In this document: one piece after another, positions 23,160 through 30,339 of the stretch
Layout: each line of letters starts with the position of its first letter
Position numbering within the stretch: the stretch's first letter is position 1
Assembly (NCBI RefSeq): GCF_003003845.1
Contig: NZ_PVWO01000007.1
Coordinates: 1 to 37,001 of the forward strand
Length of the DNA: 37,001 nt
From: Chamaesiphon polymorphus CCALA 037
GTDB taxonomy: Bacteria > Cyanobacteriota > Cyanobacteriia > Cyanobacteriales > Chamaesiphonaceae
Direction: 5' to 3'
Translations under genes and position numbers: made by a program
Notes under the pieces: model-generated
What the model was told of the DNA's origin: nothing
Database searches by the model: none
Seen by the model: only the letters and a program-made list of their open reading frames with translations

Positions 23160-23690
23160 TCAGAACTTTGCGCCGCTCATGGCAGCCATGAATGCCATCG
23201 GGTTCCAGTATTCGCGGTAGGTGACGATTAGCCCGTTCTCGAACGTGACAAACGTGGCGTAGCTCATTTCATAGGGGTTGCCGTTAGCGATTACCCGACC
23301 TGAGACGCTCCATTCGGCAATGGCCATGCTGGGGTCATCGGTAGCGACGATCTTCAGCGTGGGAGTCCGCTGCACGTCGATGACGCTGGGATAGTTCTTC
23401 AAATACTCGTAGATAGCCGCGCGGCCAACCATCTTTCTGGACGCTGCGTCGGGCGCGAAGGGGAATTCGACGACGACGTTTTCGTCGCAGAGTTCAGCCC
23501 AGCCCTTAATATCTTTGGCTAGGAAAGTGTCCAGACTGCGCTTGAGCAATTGCGCTGCGGTCAGACCCTTGCCAGCCTCTTGGGTGTGTGCGGGTGCGGC
23601 GGTGGCGAGCGTGACATCGCTTGTGAGACGATCGCTCGGCAGCAGCACGGCATCGTTGGGATCGATCGTTGTGTCGATGGTATTGCTCAT
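23160..23690 (-). CDS. NTF2/SnoaL-like protein
   Basis: The 176-residue protein has an NTF2-like domain from about residue 45: LLKRSLDTFLAKDIKGWAEL, VVVEFPFAPDAASRKMVGRAAIYEYL, MAIAEWSVSGRVIANGNPYEMSYATFVTFENGLIVTYREYWNP. This pattern fits the PhzA/PhzB-like or ketosteroid-isomerase-like group. The N-terminal 40 residues are Thr/Ala-rich with no clear signal peptide. ATG at 23690 follows GGAG. The upstream region is copy 2 of the long repeat, so it may share control with the genes at 22637 and 24971. Confidence 0.85.
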   Translation of the reverse strand: MSNTIDTTIDPNDAVLLPSDRLTSDVTLATAAPAHTQEAGKGLTAAQLLKRSLDTFLAKDIKGWAELCDENVVVEFPFAPDAASRKMVGRAAIYEYLKNYPSVIDVQRTPTLKIVATDDPSMAIAEWSVSGRVIANGNPYEMSYATFVTFENGLIVTYREYWNPMAFMAAMSGAKF

Positions 23691-23745
23691 GGGTTTGTCT
23701 CCATATCTATCTGTATGAATTCAATATAAGCAATTGCTCTCCAGC

Positions 23746-23975
23746 CGTCGTCTATAGCGAGTTAACTCTTTTACAGTACAAATCGATCGAGTAACCATTC
23801 CATCGCAAAGTAGAAGACTAGCTATAACTTAAGTTAGAATCGGGCGCATCGATTCGTTTTTAATTTCCCTAAAAGTGGAGGCTACACACCTCTTTTCTTA
23901 GTAAATACAAGATATAAAAGCAGTTAGTCCAGATTAAATTTAATCTGGACTAACTGCTCGATGTTTATGCAAATA
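23746..23975 (-). repeat. Long upstream repeat, copy 2
   Basis: Same content as copy 1: GAGTTAACTC, TTACAGTACAAATCGAT, TAACTTAAGTTAGAATC and then the palindrome. After the palindrome AAGTTAGAATC occurs again (about 23976-23987), followed by sequence that in copy 3 directly follows the first AAGTTAGAATC. The palindrome-bearing block of about 140 bases is thus bounded by an 11-bp direct repeat. It lies 56 bases upstream of the NTF2-like start. Confidence 0.7.
23919..23958 (-). terminator. 40-bp palindrome, copy 3
   Basis: Perfect 20-bp arms centred on ATTAAATTTAAT. Its stem differs from copies 1 and 2 (TTAGTCCAG instead of TTCGTCTAG) with matched changes in the other arm. On the minus strand TTTTAT follows. 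It lies 66 bases after the end of the DUF5996 gene. Confidence 0.65.
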
Positions 23976-24023
23976 AGTTAGAATCCGAACTCGATCGCAA
24001 GTCAACAGAAATTCAAGCATTGG

Positions 24024-24971
24024 CTACCCCTGTAGAAGTGGGGTATGCTCCAGTGCATCCCGATCCCAACGTCCTAAATTTGCCGCTGCTTCATAGGTGC
24101 TTTGAAAAAAAGCAAGCATCATCGCATCTGGATCGCTAGCCTGTCTAACGGCTTCATAAGGCAGGACAAACTCTTGCATCTGGGAGCTGTAAAACGCTTC
24201 CTTGGGTGCGATCGAGTAATCCTGAAACCCCTCCGGCGCAGGGTAGGCATACGCATAAAAAACAGGGTCTACAACCGACCCGCCCCCCGGCCAGAAGCCA
24301 CAACTACTGACTTCGTGCGAGTAAGCTTCCCGTGTGACCCAATCGGCCATATTTGGGACTCCCCCTGGATGCTCTGGCGCACGACGACCAGAAAAACGAG
24401 TCACCGCGAGATCGAAACTCCCCCAGAAGAAATGCACGGGACTGGATTTACCAATAAACCGGGAACGGAACAGGTTCATGACCCGATCGACTTGCACGAG
24501 AATTCGCCAGAATCGTTGTGCATAGTCCGGATCGTAAGCGGCGTGGCGATCGTCTTGGGCGAACGGGAGCGGTTCTGCTATTTCCTGCGGCATCGTCCAG
24601 ATTCGGACTTCGATGCCCATTTCACTCAGTGCGGCCATGACAGTCTGATAAAAATCTGCAACGGAGCGAGGAACCAGTGCAATTTGTTTAGTCATGCCAT
24701 CACTGGTATCAATTTGTAATTGATGTTCGATAAAATCAAAACTGATTTGAAAGGTGCGAGTTGCGTAAGGGATTGAAGCGGTTGTTAGTCCACGCGGTGT
24801 TACATAAAAGGTAGACTGCCACCAGTGATTGAGTTTAGGTGCTAGTGCCAATCAAATTTTGCCAATGATTTGTGTCCACAGATGGAGAGTTGTGTAGGTA
24901 TCCTGCCACGCGGCAAGCGGCAAACTGGGCCAAATCATGTCAACGGAAGTACCTTGAGCAGAAACTACCAT
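24024..24971 (-). pseudogene. DUF5996 family gene interrupted by an in-frame TGA
   Basis: The gene starts with ATG at 24971, 6 nt after GGAGG, and reads IWPSLPLAAWQDTYTTLHLW then TQIIGKI, stop, LALAPKLNHWWQ. The two sides are in the same frame and the stop (24852-24854) stands where this family has Arg, so CGA to TGA is the simplest change. The rest (DRHAAYDPDYAQRFWRIL, FFWGSFDLAVTRFSGRRAP, HEVSSCGFWPGG, FYAYAYPAPEGF) is intact over 275 codons. The protein function is unknown. The nonsense mutation appears recent, because no other damage is seen. Confidence 0.8.
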
Positions 24972-25075
24972 AAGAAGCCTCCATATGAGGAAAATATTGT
25001 GAAAAATGGGAAGAGAGTCTAGGCTTTGTTCTAAGTTGACTACCGATCGATACATCTCTACTTGCATAAACTCAA

Positions 25076-25250
25076 TATAGGCGATCGCCTTCAAGCTGTC
25101 TTCTACAGCAAGTTAAATTTTTTACAGTACAAATCGATAGAGCAGCCATTCGATCGCAGAGTAGAAGGCTAGTTATAACTTAAGTTAGAATCCCAAGTCG
25201 ATCGAAAGTCAACAGAAATTCAAGTATTGGCTACCCCTGTAGAAGTGGGT
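25076..25250 (-). repeat. Long upstream repeat, copy 3, with DUF5996 tail
   Basis: Contains TTTTACAGTACAAATCGATAG and TAACTTAAGTTAGAATC as in copies 1 and 2 but no 40-bp palindrome. After this, bases 25205-25250 repeat the end of the DUF5996 gene and its downstream bases (compare 23992-24044), including codons for PLLQG and TAG. It lies about 105 bases upstream of the DUF5996 start. The remaining part of the gap (25251-25388) has a short reading of unclear origin and no gene. Confidence 0.65.
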
Positions 25251-25388
25251 CGCTACAGGTAATCCATGCCCTCCAAGATCTTGATGCGGCGTTTACGAAG
25301 AGATTCTGGCAGATTTCGACGATCGCTCAAACATCCTTTGGGACTGGGTAGACAAGCGGCGATGGTTGGCTTATTGGTGGGTGTTATT

Positions 25389-26021
25389 TTAATGAGAAGA
25401 CAGCCGATCGAGGTCTAGTCGATCGCTTTGTGTATATTCCTTGGCTGTCATATCATCCAGCGTTACCACTGAGCCATCTACAGCACTAAATCTTCCCGAT
25501 GCGGGGAGTAGTTTCAGCCAACTATCCAGCCATTTATGCCATTCTCGATCTTGGAAGCGATCGTCTGTCTCGGCGCAGACAAACCAGAATATTAGTTCTA
25601 CTGCTTCTGCATCCCAAGCGGGTGTGGCACTTACTCTGATTTCGCGTAAGGCGCGTAGAGCCTCGCCTTCATCAGTAGATTTCTCGTGCTTGTCCTGCAT
25701 TCGCTTTTGCAGCTTGTGAGCGAGCCGATTAAAATCATCAGGAAAGGCAACTCGACTGCGTTTGCGCGATAATGCCTCTGCTAGATCGCGAGTATCTGCA
25801 TCACTTTGGCATCCGGGTATTCTCTCCCATGCTGCTACCACAGCCTTTTCTACGGTCATTACTCGATCGAGATCTGCTACCAGAAAGAGATCGGCAACTC
25901 CCGCAATGTAGGCGTAGTTAGGTCGTTTTAGTTTTTTAATCTCTATCAAGTCTCCTTGAGACCATTTGCTCAAGGCTGAGTCTATTGCTAGAATCCCCGC
26001 ATCAGGTTCATTGCTCGTCAC
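25389..26021 (-). CDS. Hypothetical protein, third gene of TIGR04255 cassette
   Basis: The 210-residue protein has no recognisable motif. It is soluble and mixed alpha/beta by appearance, with an N-terminal part that reads DLIEIKKLKRPNYAYIAGVADLFLVADLDRV and a Trp-rich segment FWFVCAETDDRFQDREWHKWLDSWL. The GTG start shares one base with the stop of the preceding HTH gene (TAGTG), so the translation of the two is almost certainly coupled. I assign no function. Its constant linkage should be checked in other genomes. Confidence 0.75.
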   Translation of the reverse strand: MTSNEPDAGILAIDSALSKWSQGDLIEIKKLKRPNYAYIAGVADLFLVADLDRVMTVEKAVVAAWERIPGCQSDADTRDLAEALSRKRSRVAFPDDFNRLAHKLQKRMQDKHEKSTDEGEALRALREIRVSATPAWDAEAVELIFWFVCAETDDRFQDREWHKWLDSWLKLLPASGRFSAVDGSVVTLDDMTAKEYTQSDRLDLDRLSSH

Positions 26022-27004
26022 TATTTATTTCGACTCCTCACGCTTTTTGCCGCTCTTGACTTACCTACCTCCCGATGGATGGAATCTTGGATAGCATCTA
26101 CCAGATCCGCTGGATTGGGTGGTACTCGCGACATCTCTGCTGCGGTCGATAATTTACCTAATTTGGGTTTGGCGGGCGCATTACCAGCACCGAGCAGATA
26201 TTTGACTCGCTCGAATTCACCTGCTGCAAGTAGTTCTAGATAGGATTTCCCGTCATCAGCAATGCCCATTAATAGACTGCGATTGCTACTGGCACTACCG
26301 CGAGAAATGTACTTCACCGAGTCCAAAGTTCGATTTAACTTTTCCTCATTAGCTGAAGACAGCGGCTCCCCACTAGCCCAGAAATGAACGCTCCGGCGCG
26401 AAACACCGAACAGAGTCGCAAGTTGCTCCCAAGTTAAACCACTCAACTTTCTAAGTTCGTTAATAGCTTGCTGTGTAGATTTTACGGGAAGTGCGGCTGT
26501 TTCGACTGCATGGACACCTCGATCGAATTCGGTCGAGTTGACATGAAATGCTGAGGCTTGGAATTTTTTCCAAATTTTCCCCATCAACGAAGTGACAGAA
26601 AGCTCTAATCCTTGATGAATTGAAGCGCGATTTTGCCAGAGGAAGACATTTTTAGCTGTTTGCTGCCCGATTGCACAAACATCTTCCGTCGTATTTACAA
26701 ACGGATAGCATCTGCGTTGATACACTTGCTCGTGCTTGGAATAATCATGTATGGCAATGATGGATAACAAGACACTTTTTGGAATGGTTACTTCAATCTC
26801 TACACCGCTAGTTGTCATATTTAGAGCCGCTAAAAAATGACGTTTGTGTATTTCCGCCACCATTGCTGTGCTGCGATCGCTCGTAAAGATTGCCGAATCG
26901 ATCCAATGACTCGTGCTTGAATTTAATCTACCCTCTACGGTAGACATTACTTGGGCTTGGTTCGTCAAGGTGCGATTAGTTGTTGTTTCTAGAAGAGTAT
27001 TCAT
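26021..27004 (-). CDS. Large HTH-domain protein of TIGR04255 cassette
   Basis: A 327-residue protein with an XRE-like helix-turn-helix at about 177-228 (INELRKLSGLTWEQLATLFG then VSRRSVHFWASGEPLSSANE). The N-terminal 170 residues have no known domain but include TSGVEIEVTIPKSVLLSIIA. A C-terminal extension (about 235-327) ends in a basic tail. It overlaps the TIGR04255 gene by 4 bases (ATGA) and the next gene by 1. It probably regulates the cassette or acts as DNA-bound sensor. Its unusual length argues for more than a plain repressor. Confidence 0.8.
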   Translation of the reverse strand: MNTLLETTTNRTLTNQAQVMSTVEGRLNSSTSHWIDSAIFTSDRSTAMVAEIHKRHFLAALNMTTSGVEIEVTIPKSVLLSIIAIHDYSKHEQVYQRRCYPFVNTTEDVCAIGQQTAKNVFLWQNRASIHQGLELSVTSLMGKIWKKFQASAFHVNSTEFDRGVHAVETAALPVKSTQQAINELRKLSGLTWEQLATLFGVSRRSVHFWASGEPLSSANEEKLNRTLDSVKYISRGSASSNRSLLMGIADDGKSYLELLAAGEFERVKYLLGAGNAPAKPKLGKLSTAAEMSRVPPNPADLVDAIQDSIHREVGKSRAAKSVRSRNK

Positions 27005-27828
27005 AATTCACCACCATAGCGTCGTAAAAATTCATCAGTTACCGCCCAGCGAAAGAATGTATAAATTCTCTCGGTAAAGCGCAGAGCCTGAGCCATGAGA
27101 GCTTCAAGGTTAAATACTTGAGGGTTTGTCGCAGATATGTCTAGATCGAGTATCCAGCTACGTTCGGAGACGGCTTCGATCGTGTAAGGATCGAAAGTGG
27201 CATTAGCAGGCATCACACCCCATCTAGCGGAGATTTGAGCTTCTGGCAATAAAAATAATGACTCGTGCAGCACTTGATGAACGTACTCCTGAAGATCGCT
27301 ACAGCTAATCCCAGCCATTTCGGGTCGAATCAACTGCGATATGTCTTCCAGATTTTGACCAACAACCCGATCGATATAGCGCAAGCCCACTCGATCGATC
27401 TGTGACAAGTGAAAGTTGCTGTGAAGTTTGACCAGCAAATCTTCTAAACGTGCCAAGAAGTCGGTGCGACTGGTGTATTTAGTCGTCTCGATCGACACTG
27501 AACTGCTCGATAGCGAGATCCGCCACGTCCGATCTGTATTCCAAAAGCACCAAGTTGTCTGAATTGTCGGCGTTACAGAGGCCCCGTCAGTATTCAATAT
27601 GAGGCTTTGCGTTTTCACAGGTTCGAGGGTCGGGTATTCTGCCCGAATTGACTCTTGAAAGGCACCAACAAACGCCTGTTGCTCGATCGACAGAATCGGC
27701 GGAAACCGTACCTGCGCGATCGCTCTCACCAAGGGCGCGTTTGTTAATGGCACCTCTGACGGTGGTGTGGCGATGAGTGGATTAGCATCAATCACTTTCG
27801 GCGTGCCTTTTGCGACTTTCGCAAACAT
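27001..27828 (-). CDS. TIGR04255 family protein
   Basis: The 275 residues match the TIGR04255 family: an early LTNAPLVRAIAQVRFPPILS, a central QTTWCFWNTDRTWRISLSSS and IDRVGLRYIDRV, and the C-terminal half with SWILDLDISAT. The family is sporadically distributed in bacteria and has no assigned function. It is the first gene of a tightly overlapping cassette. Upstream, two direct GTGTGAA repeats (27892-27898 and 27904-27910) 12 bp apart may be the binding site for the HTH protein. Mobile, compact and of unknown function, the cassette could be a defence or toxin-antitoxin-type module (inference). Confidence 0.85.
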   Translation of the reverse strand: MFAKVAKGTPKVIDANPLIATPPSEVPLTNAPLVRAIAQVRFPPILSIEQQAFVGAFQESIRAEYPTLEPVKTQSLILNTDGASVTPTIQTTWCFWNTDRTWRISLSSSSVSIETTKYTSRTDFLARLEDLLVKLHSNFHLSQIDRVGLRYIDRVVGQNLEDISQLIRPEMAGISCSDLQEYVHQVLHESLFLLPEAQISARWGVMPANATFDPYTIEAVSERSWILDLDISATNPQVFNLEALMAQALRFTERIYTFFRWAVTDEFLRRYGGEL

Positions 27829-28495
27829 GGTGTGGGACTGGAGCAGATGAGTATTTTTATCATGCCCTAATATACATATCTTATAACAGCAGTGTGAAAT
27901 AAAGTGTGAAGTTATTCAGCACAAGCCATCTCACTGAAACTGTAGCACGATCGAGAACAGCTAGTGCCGATTGAATAGTATCGACTTCTTAAGTTTCAAA
28001 TAATGACTCCCCACATCGATCGGCTACCCATTACCCTACATTCAGCATGTTCCTTTTTGAAATAAAGAGTTACACTCTAAATCCTATCTGTATAAGGACT
28101 CCAGCTTATGCAGTACTTTTGAACTGAAAATGATTGTTGACAAAGACACCCCCTTTATTGACAATATTCTTTACTTAGAGACTGTAATATCCTTAATGCT
28201 TGGTAATAATTATTTAAACGTGAATTTAACCTGCTGAATGTGGGATTAATACTAGCTTCGCCAACAGTAAGTTCAATTTTTTACAGTACAAATCGATAGA
28301 GTCGCCATGCGATCGCAAAGTAGAAGACTAGCTATAACTTAAGTTAGAATCCCAAGTCGATCGAAAGTACACTCTATAGAACCCAGTTGAGATCTTTGTA
28401 GGCGATTGTCTACCTAATGAGAGTTAGGCTGCTTGAGTTATTGGTAGAATCTTAATCAGCTTTGCTCACAATTCAGCATCAGAGACTATGCCATA
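27829..28495. other. Long intergenic region without clear gene
   Basis: Contains the direct GTGTGAA repeats (27892-27910), two TTGACA motifs on the plus strand (28137 and 28157) without a gene in range, a 35-codon frame from ATG 28130 (MIVDKDTPFIDN...) of doubtful meaning, a TTGGCGAAGC small-repeat start on the minus strand near 28264, and copy 4 of the long repeat. The rest shows nothing. Confidence 0.5.
28264..28368 (-). repeat. Long upstream repeat, copy 4 (shortest)
   Basis: Keeps TTTTACAGTACAAATCGATAG, GCGATCGCAAAGTAGAAGAC and TAACTTAAGTTAGAATCCC, then matches copy 3 up to GTCGATCGAAAGT. Unlike copies 1-3 it has no start codon closely downstream; the TIGR04255 gene is about 430 bases further in the same direction. 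Confidence 0.6.
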
Positions 28496-29167
28496 TCAAG
28501 CTTTGATGCCAGCCCAAATGAGATCGATCGCTGCTTGAATCTGTTGCTCGATCGCCTCTGCACTTAAAAGCTGCCGCGCCGGATCGAGATACTTCAGATT
28601 TTCATGAGCATTGAAGTAAAACGTACAAACACCCAAGATATTAATTGCTGTCAGAAATGGATCTAGCGATCGCACCACCCCTTCAGCCATGCCACGTTCT
28701 AAGATCGTTGTTATGCCCCAAAAACTTTTTTGCCAACCACTAGATTGCCCATATTGTCCCTGATTCTGAATTGCTTCATAAAACCACAGCATTCCTCGAT
28801 GCGGGTACATTGCACCATATGTAATACCCGATCGAATAGATGCTTCGATCGCTTCTTGTATTGATAAAGAGTCTGAAACAAGTTGCTCGGATACGATATC
28901 TAATTCGCTACCAATGCGTTGCATTACCGCTTGATAGAGTCCTTCCTTACTCTTGAAGTAGTAGTAAATCATTGCTTTAACCACACCCGTCCGCGCCGCG
29001 ATCTCATCAATTTTAGTGCCAGCTAACCCATAGCGGGCAAACTCTTCTTCTGCTGCATCCAAAATCTGTGCCTGAGTTGCCTCCGCATCGCGGGCTTGGC
29101 GGGGTTTTTTCGATTTTTGCCTTGAAGAATCTGAAGAACTCACTGAATAACCTTTTTCCTGCACCAT
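28496..29167 (-). CDS. TetR-family repressor
   Basis: The 223-residue protein has the TetR N-terminal HTH: QILDAAEEEFARYGLAGTKI, DEIAARTGVVKAMIYYYFKSKEGLYQAV. The rest is a helical ligand domain with an aromatic stretch MLWFYEAIQNQGQYG. A Ser/Lys-rich segment precedes the HTH. I chose ATG at 29167; a longer frame begins with TTG at 29215 and would run into the promoter. It is divergent to the Rieske oxygenase gene and a clear inverted repeat lies between them, so it most likely represses that gene. Confidence 0.92.
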   Translation of the reverse strand: MVQEKGYSVSSSDSSRQKSKKPRQARDAEATQAQILDAAEEEFARYGLAGTKIDEIAARTGVVKAMIYYYFKSKEGLYQAVMQRIGSELDIVSEQLVSDSLSIQEAIEASIRSGITYGAMYPHRGMLWFYEAIQNQGQYGQSSGWQKSFWGITTILERGMAEGVVRSLDPFLTAINILGVCTFYFNAHENLKYLDPARQLLSAEAIEQQIQAAIDLIWAGIKA

Positions 29168-29194
29168 AATTTTAACTGAAAGTTTGGTCAGTAG

Positions 29195-29242
29195 TTGACA
29201 AACTAGATGCGGCAAGAGATACTGACTATATATTCAGTCAGT
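29195..29242 (+). promoter_or_regulatory. Promoter and TetR operator of the Rieske gene
   Basis: TTGACA (29195-29200), 17 bp, then GATACT (29218-29223) form a plus-strand promoter. The perfect inverted repeat ACTGACT-N8-AGTCAGT (29221-29242) overlaps the -10 box and the start site, the standard place for TetR repression. A weaker inverted motif (TTGGTCA and TGACAA) lies at 29184-29201. Confidence 0.7.
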
Positions 29243-29243
29243 T

Positions 29244-30212
29244 ATGGAAATATCAGCTATGAATACCATTTTGCCCGGTGCGCCTTGGCTAATCGCCCAT
29301 CGATCGATGCTAGGAATTAATAAACCTTACAAAGTGACACTCAACGGGCAAGATTACGTTCTGTGGCAGAACGATCGCGGCGAGGTATTTGGCTTAGATA
29401 ATGTTTGTCCGCACATGCAGGCTCCGCTATCCAATGGTTGGATTTGCCAAGAGCGGGACACCATTACCTGCCCATTCCATGCCTTGGAATTTGACGGCGA
29501 AGGCAGGTTGCATCGAGAAGGTAAGCGAGATACACAGCCACTCTCGCGATCGCTCAAACTGACGGTAATTGGCGATTTTATTTGGACATACGATAATTGT
29601 GAGCCGCGAGTGCCTATTCCCGACATCGTTCAAAATATCGCTGCGGAATACGATTTTATCGGAATTGCGGGAGAAAAGACTATTCGATCGGATTTTTTGA
29701 GTACTTGGCTGATTAATTCCGATTTCAACCATCAAAATGGCACCCATCGAGAGTTATTTCAAATCGTCCAAAATCAAATGACTGAATTCGATAAAGATGG
29801 CTATTGGTATCAAGTGAAACAGGAGAGTACCAGAGCCAATAATTCACTTGGGGAAATTTTCAGTAATCCGGTGTTATTAACATTACCGAAAATTCTCAAA
29901 AGTACAGTGGAGTATTTTTTCCCTTCAGTTCTAGTACTCTACGCTGAATCAGGAATTGGGCCATTTGCTCAAGTCGTCGTGCAATATCCTCAGCAAAACG
30001 ATCGAACCAAAATTTACGAGTTAATCTTTGGTAAGTTCAAGTTTGCAGGGATGAAGCCTCTATTTCGTCAATCCATGTTAAAAGCTATCGATGTGGTTGT
30101 CGAGCAAGATTCGATGGCGATCGAAACTCGTTATCCTTCCCAACTTGCTAAAATCAAACTTCCAAATGAAGAGGTGATGGCATATGCTGAGAAGCTCTAC
30201 AAGGAATGGTAG
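29244..30212 (+). CDS. Rieske 2Fe-2S aromatic-ring-type oxygenase
   Basis: The 322-residue protein has a Rieske domain with Cys55-x-His57 and Cys76-x2-His79 (CPHMQAP and CPFHALEF). The catalytic domain has Asn158/Asp160, His163 and His168 (INSDFNHQNGTHRE), matching the mononuclear iron ligands of the phthalate/pheophorbide-type oxygenases. No transmembrane segment is clear at the C-terminus, unlike plant-type PaO proteins. Start may be ATG at 29244 or 29259; the second is further from the operator. The expected role is oxygenation of an aromatic or related compound with electrons from a separate reductase, under TetR control. Confidence 0.9.
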   Translation: MEISAMNTILPGAPWLIAHRSMLGINKPYKVTLNGQDYVLWQNDRGEVFGLDNVCPHMQAPLSNGWICQERDTITCPFHALEFDGEGRLHREGKRDTQPLSRSLKLTVIGDFIWTYDNCEPRVPIPDIVQNIAAEYDFIGIAGEKTIRSDFLSTWLINSDFNHQNGTHRELFQIVQNQMTEFDKDGYWYQVKQESTRANNSLGEIFSNPVLLTLPKILKSTVEYFFPSVLVLYAESGIGPFAQVVVQYPQQNDRTKIYELIFGKFKFAGMKPLFRQSMLKAIDVVVEQDSMAIETRYPSQLAKIKLPNEEVMAYAEKLYKEW

Positions 30213-30288
30213 TAGCGATGACCGCAACCTAAGCAATCGCTGCACCAGAACGATCGAAATGGTTAGTTATTGACAACAGCGATCTGCG

Positions 30289-30312
30289 TCCGTGTAGCGT
30301 CGGCTCTGCCGA
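30289..30312 (+). repeat. 24-nt small dispersed repeat, intergenic
   Basis: Contains GTAGCGTCGGCTCTGCCGA, exactly 24 nt between CTGCG and ATCA. Its end matches the outer parts of the 72-nt element at 21796-21867. It lies between the Rieske and response-regulator genes. Confidence 0.6.
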
Positions 30313-30339
30313 ATCATCAGCAAAGATCTCAAATGGGTT

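Noticed and set aside
23919-23958. 40-bp palindrome as transposon terminal repeat or origin
   Set aside because: No transposase or second terminal copy at a fixed distance. Placement after minus-strand genes and the T run fit a terminator better.
24102-24719. 205-codon plus-strand frame opposite DUF5996
   Set aside because: The minus-strand frame has the conserved family sequence; the plus frame has no recognisable domain.
25258-25310. Plus-strand reading QVIHALQDLDAAFTKRF that recalls an IS605 TnpB helix
   Set aside because: Only about 17 residues with no other TnpB motif or IS end; too short to call a transposase remnant.
25302-25390. Plus-strand reading EILADFDDRSNILWDWVDKR with following Trp-rich residues
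   Set aside because: It looks protein-like but has no start and no known family. It may be a gene remnant, but cannot be supported.
28130-28237. 35-codon frame MIVDKDTPFIDN... with nearby TTGACA boxes
   Set aside because: No ribosome site, no homologue known and no further gene; chance is likely in this AT-rich region.
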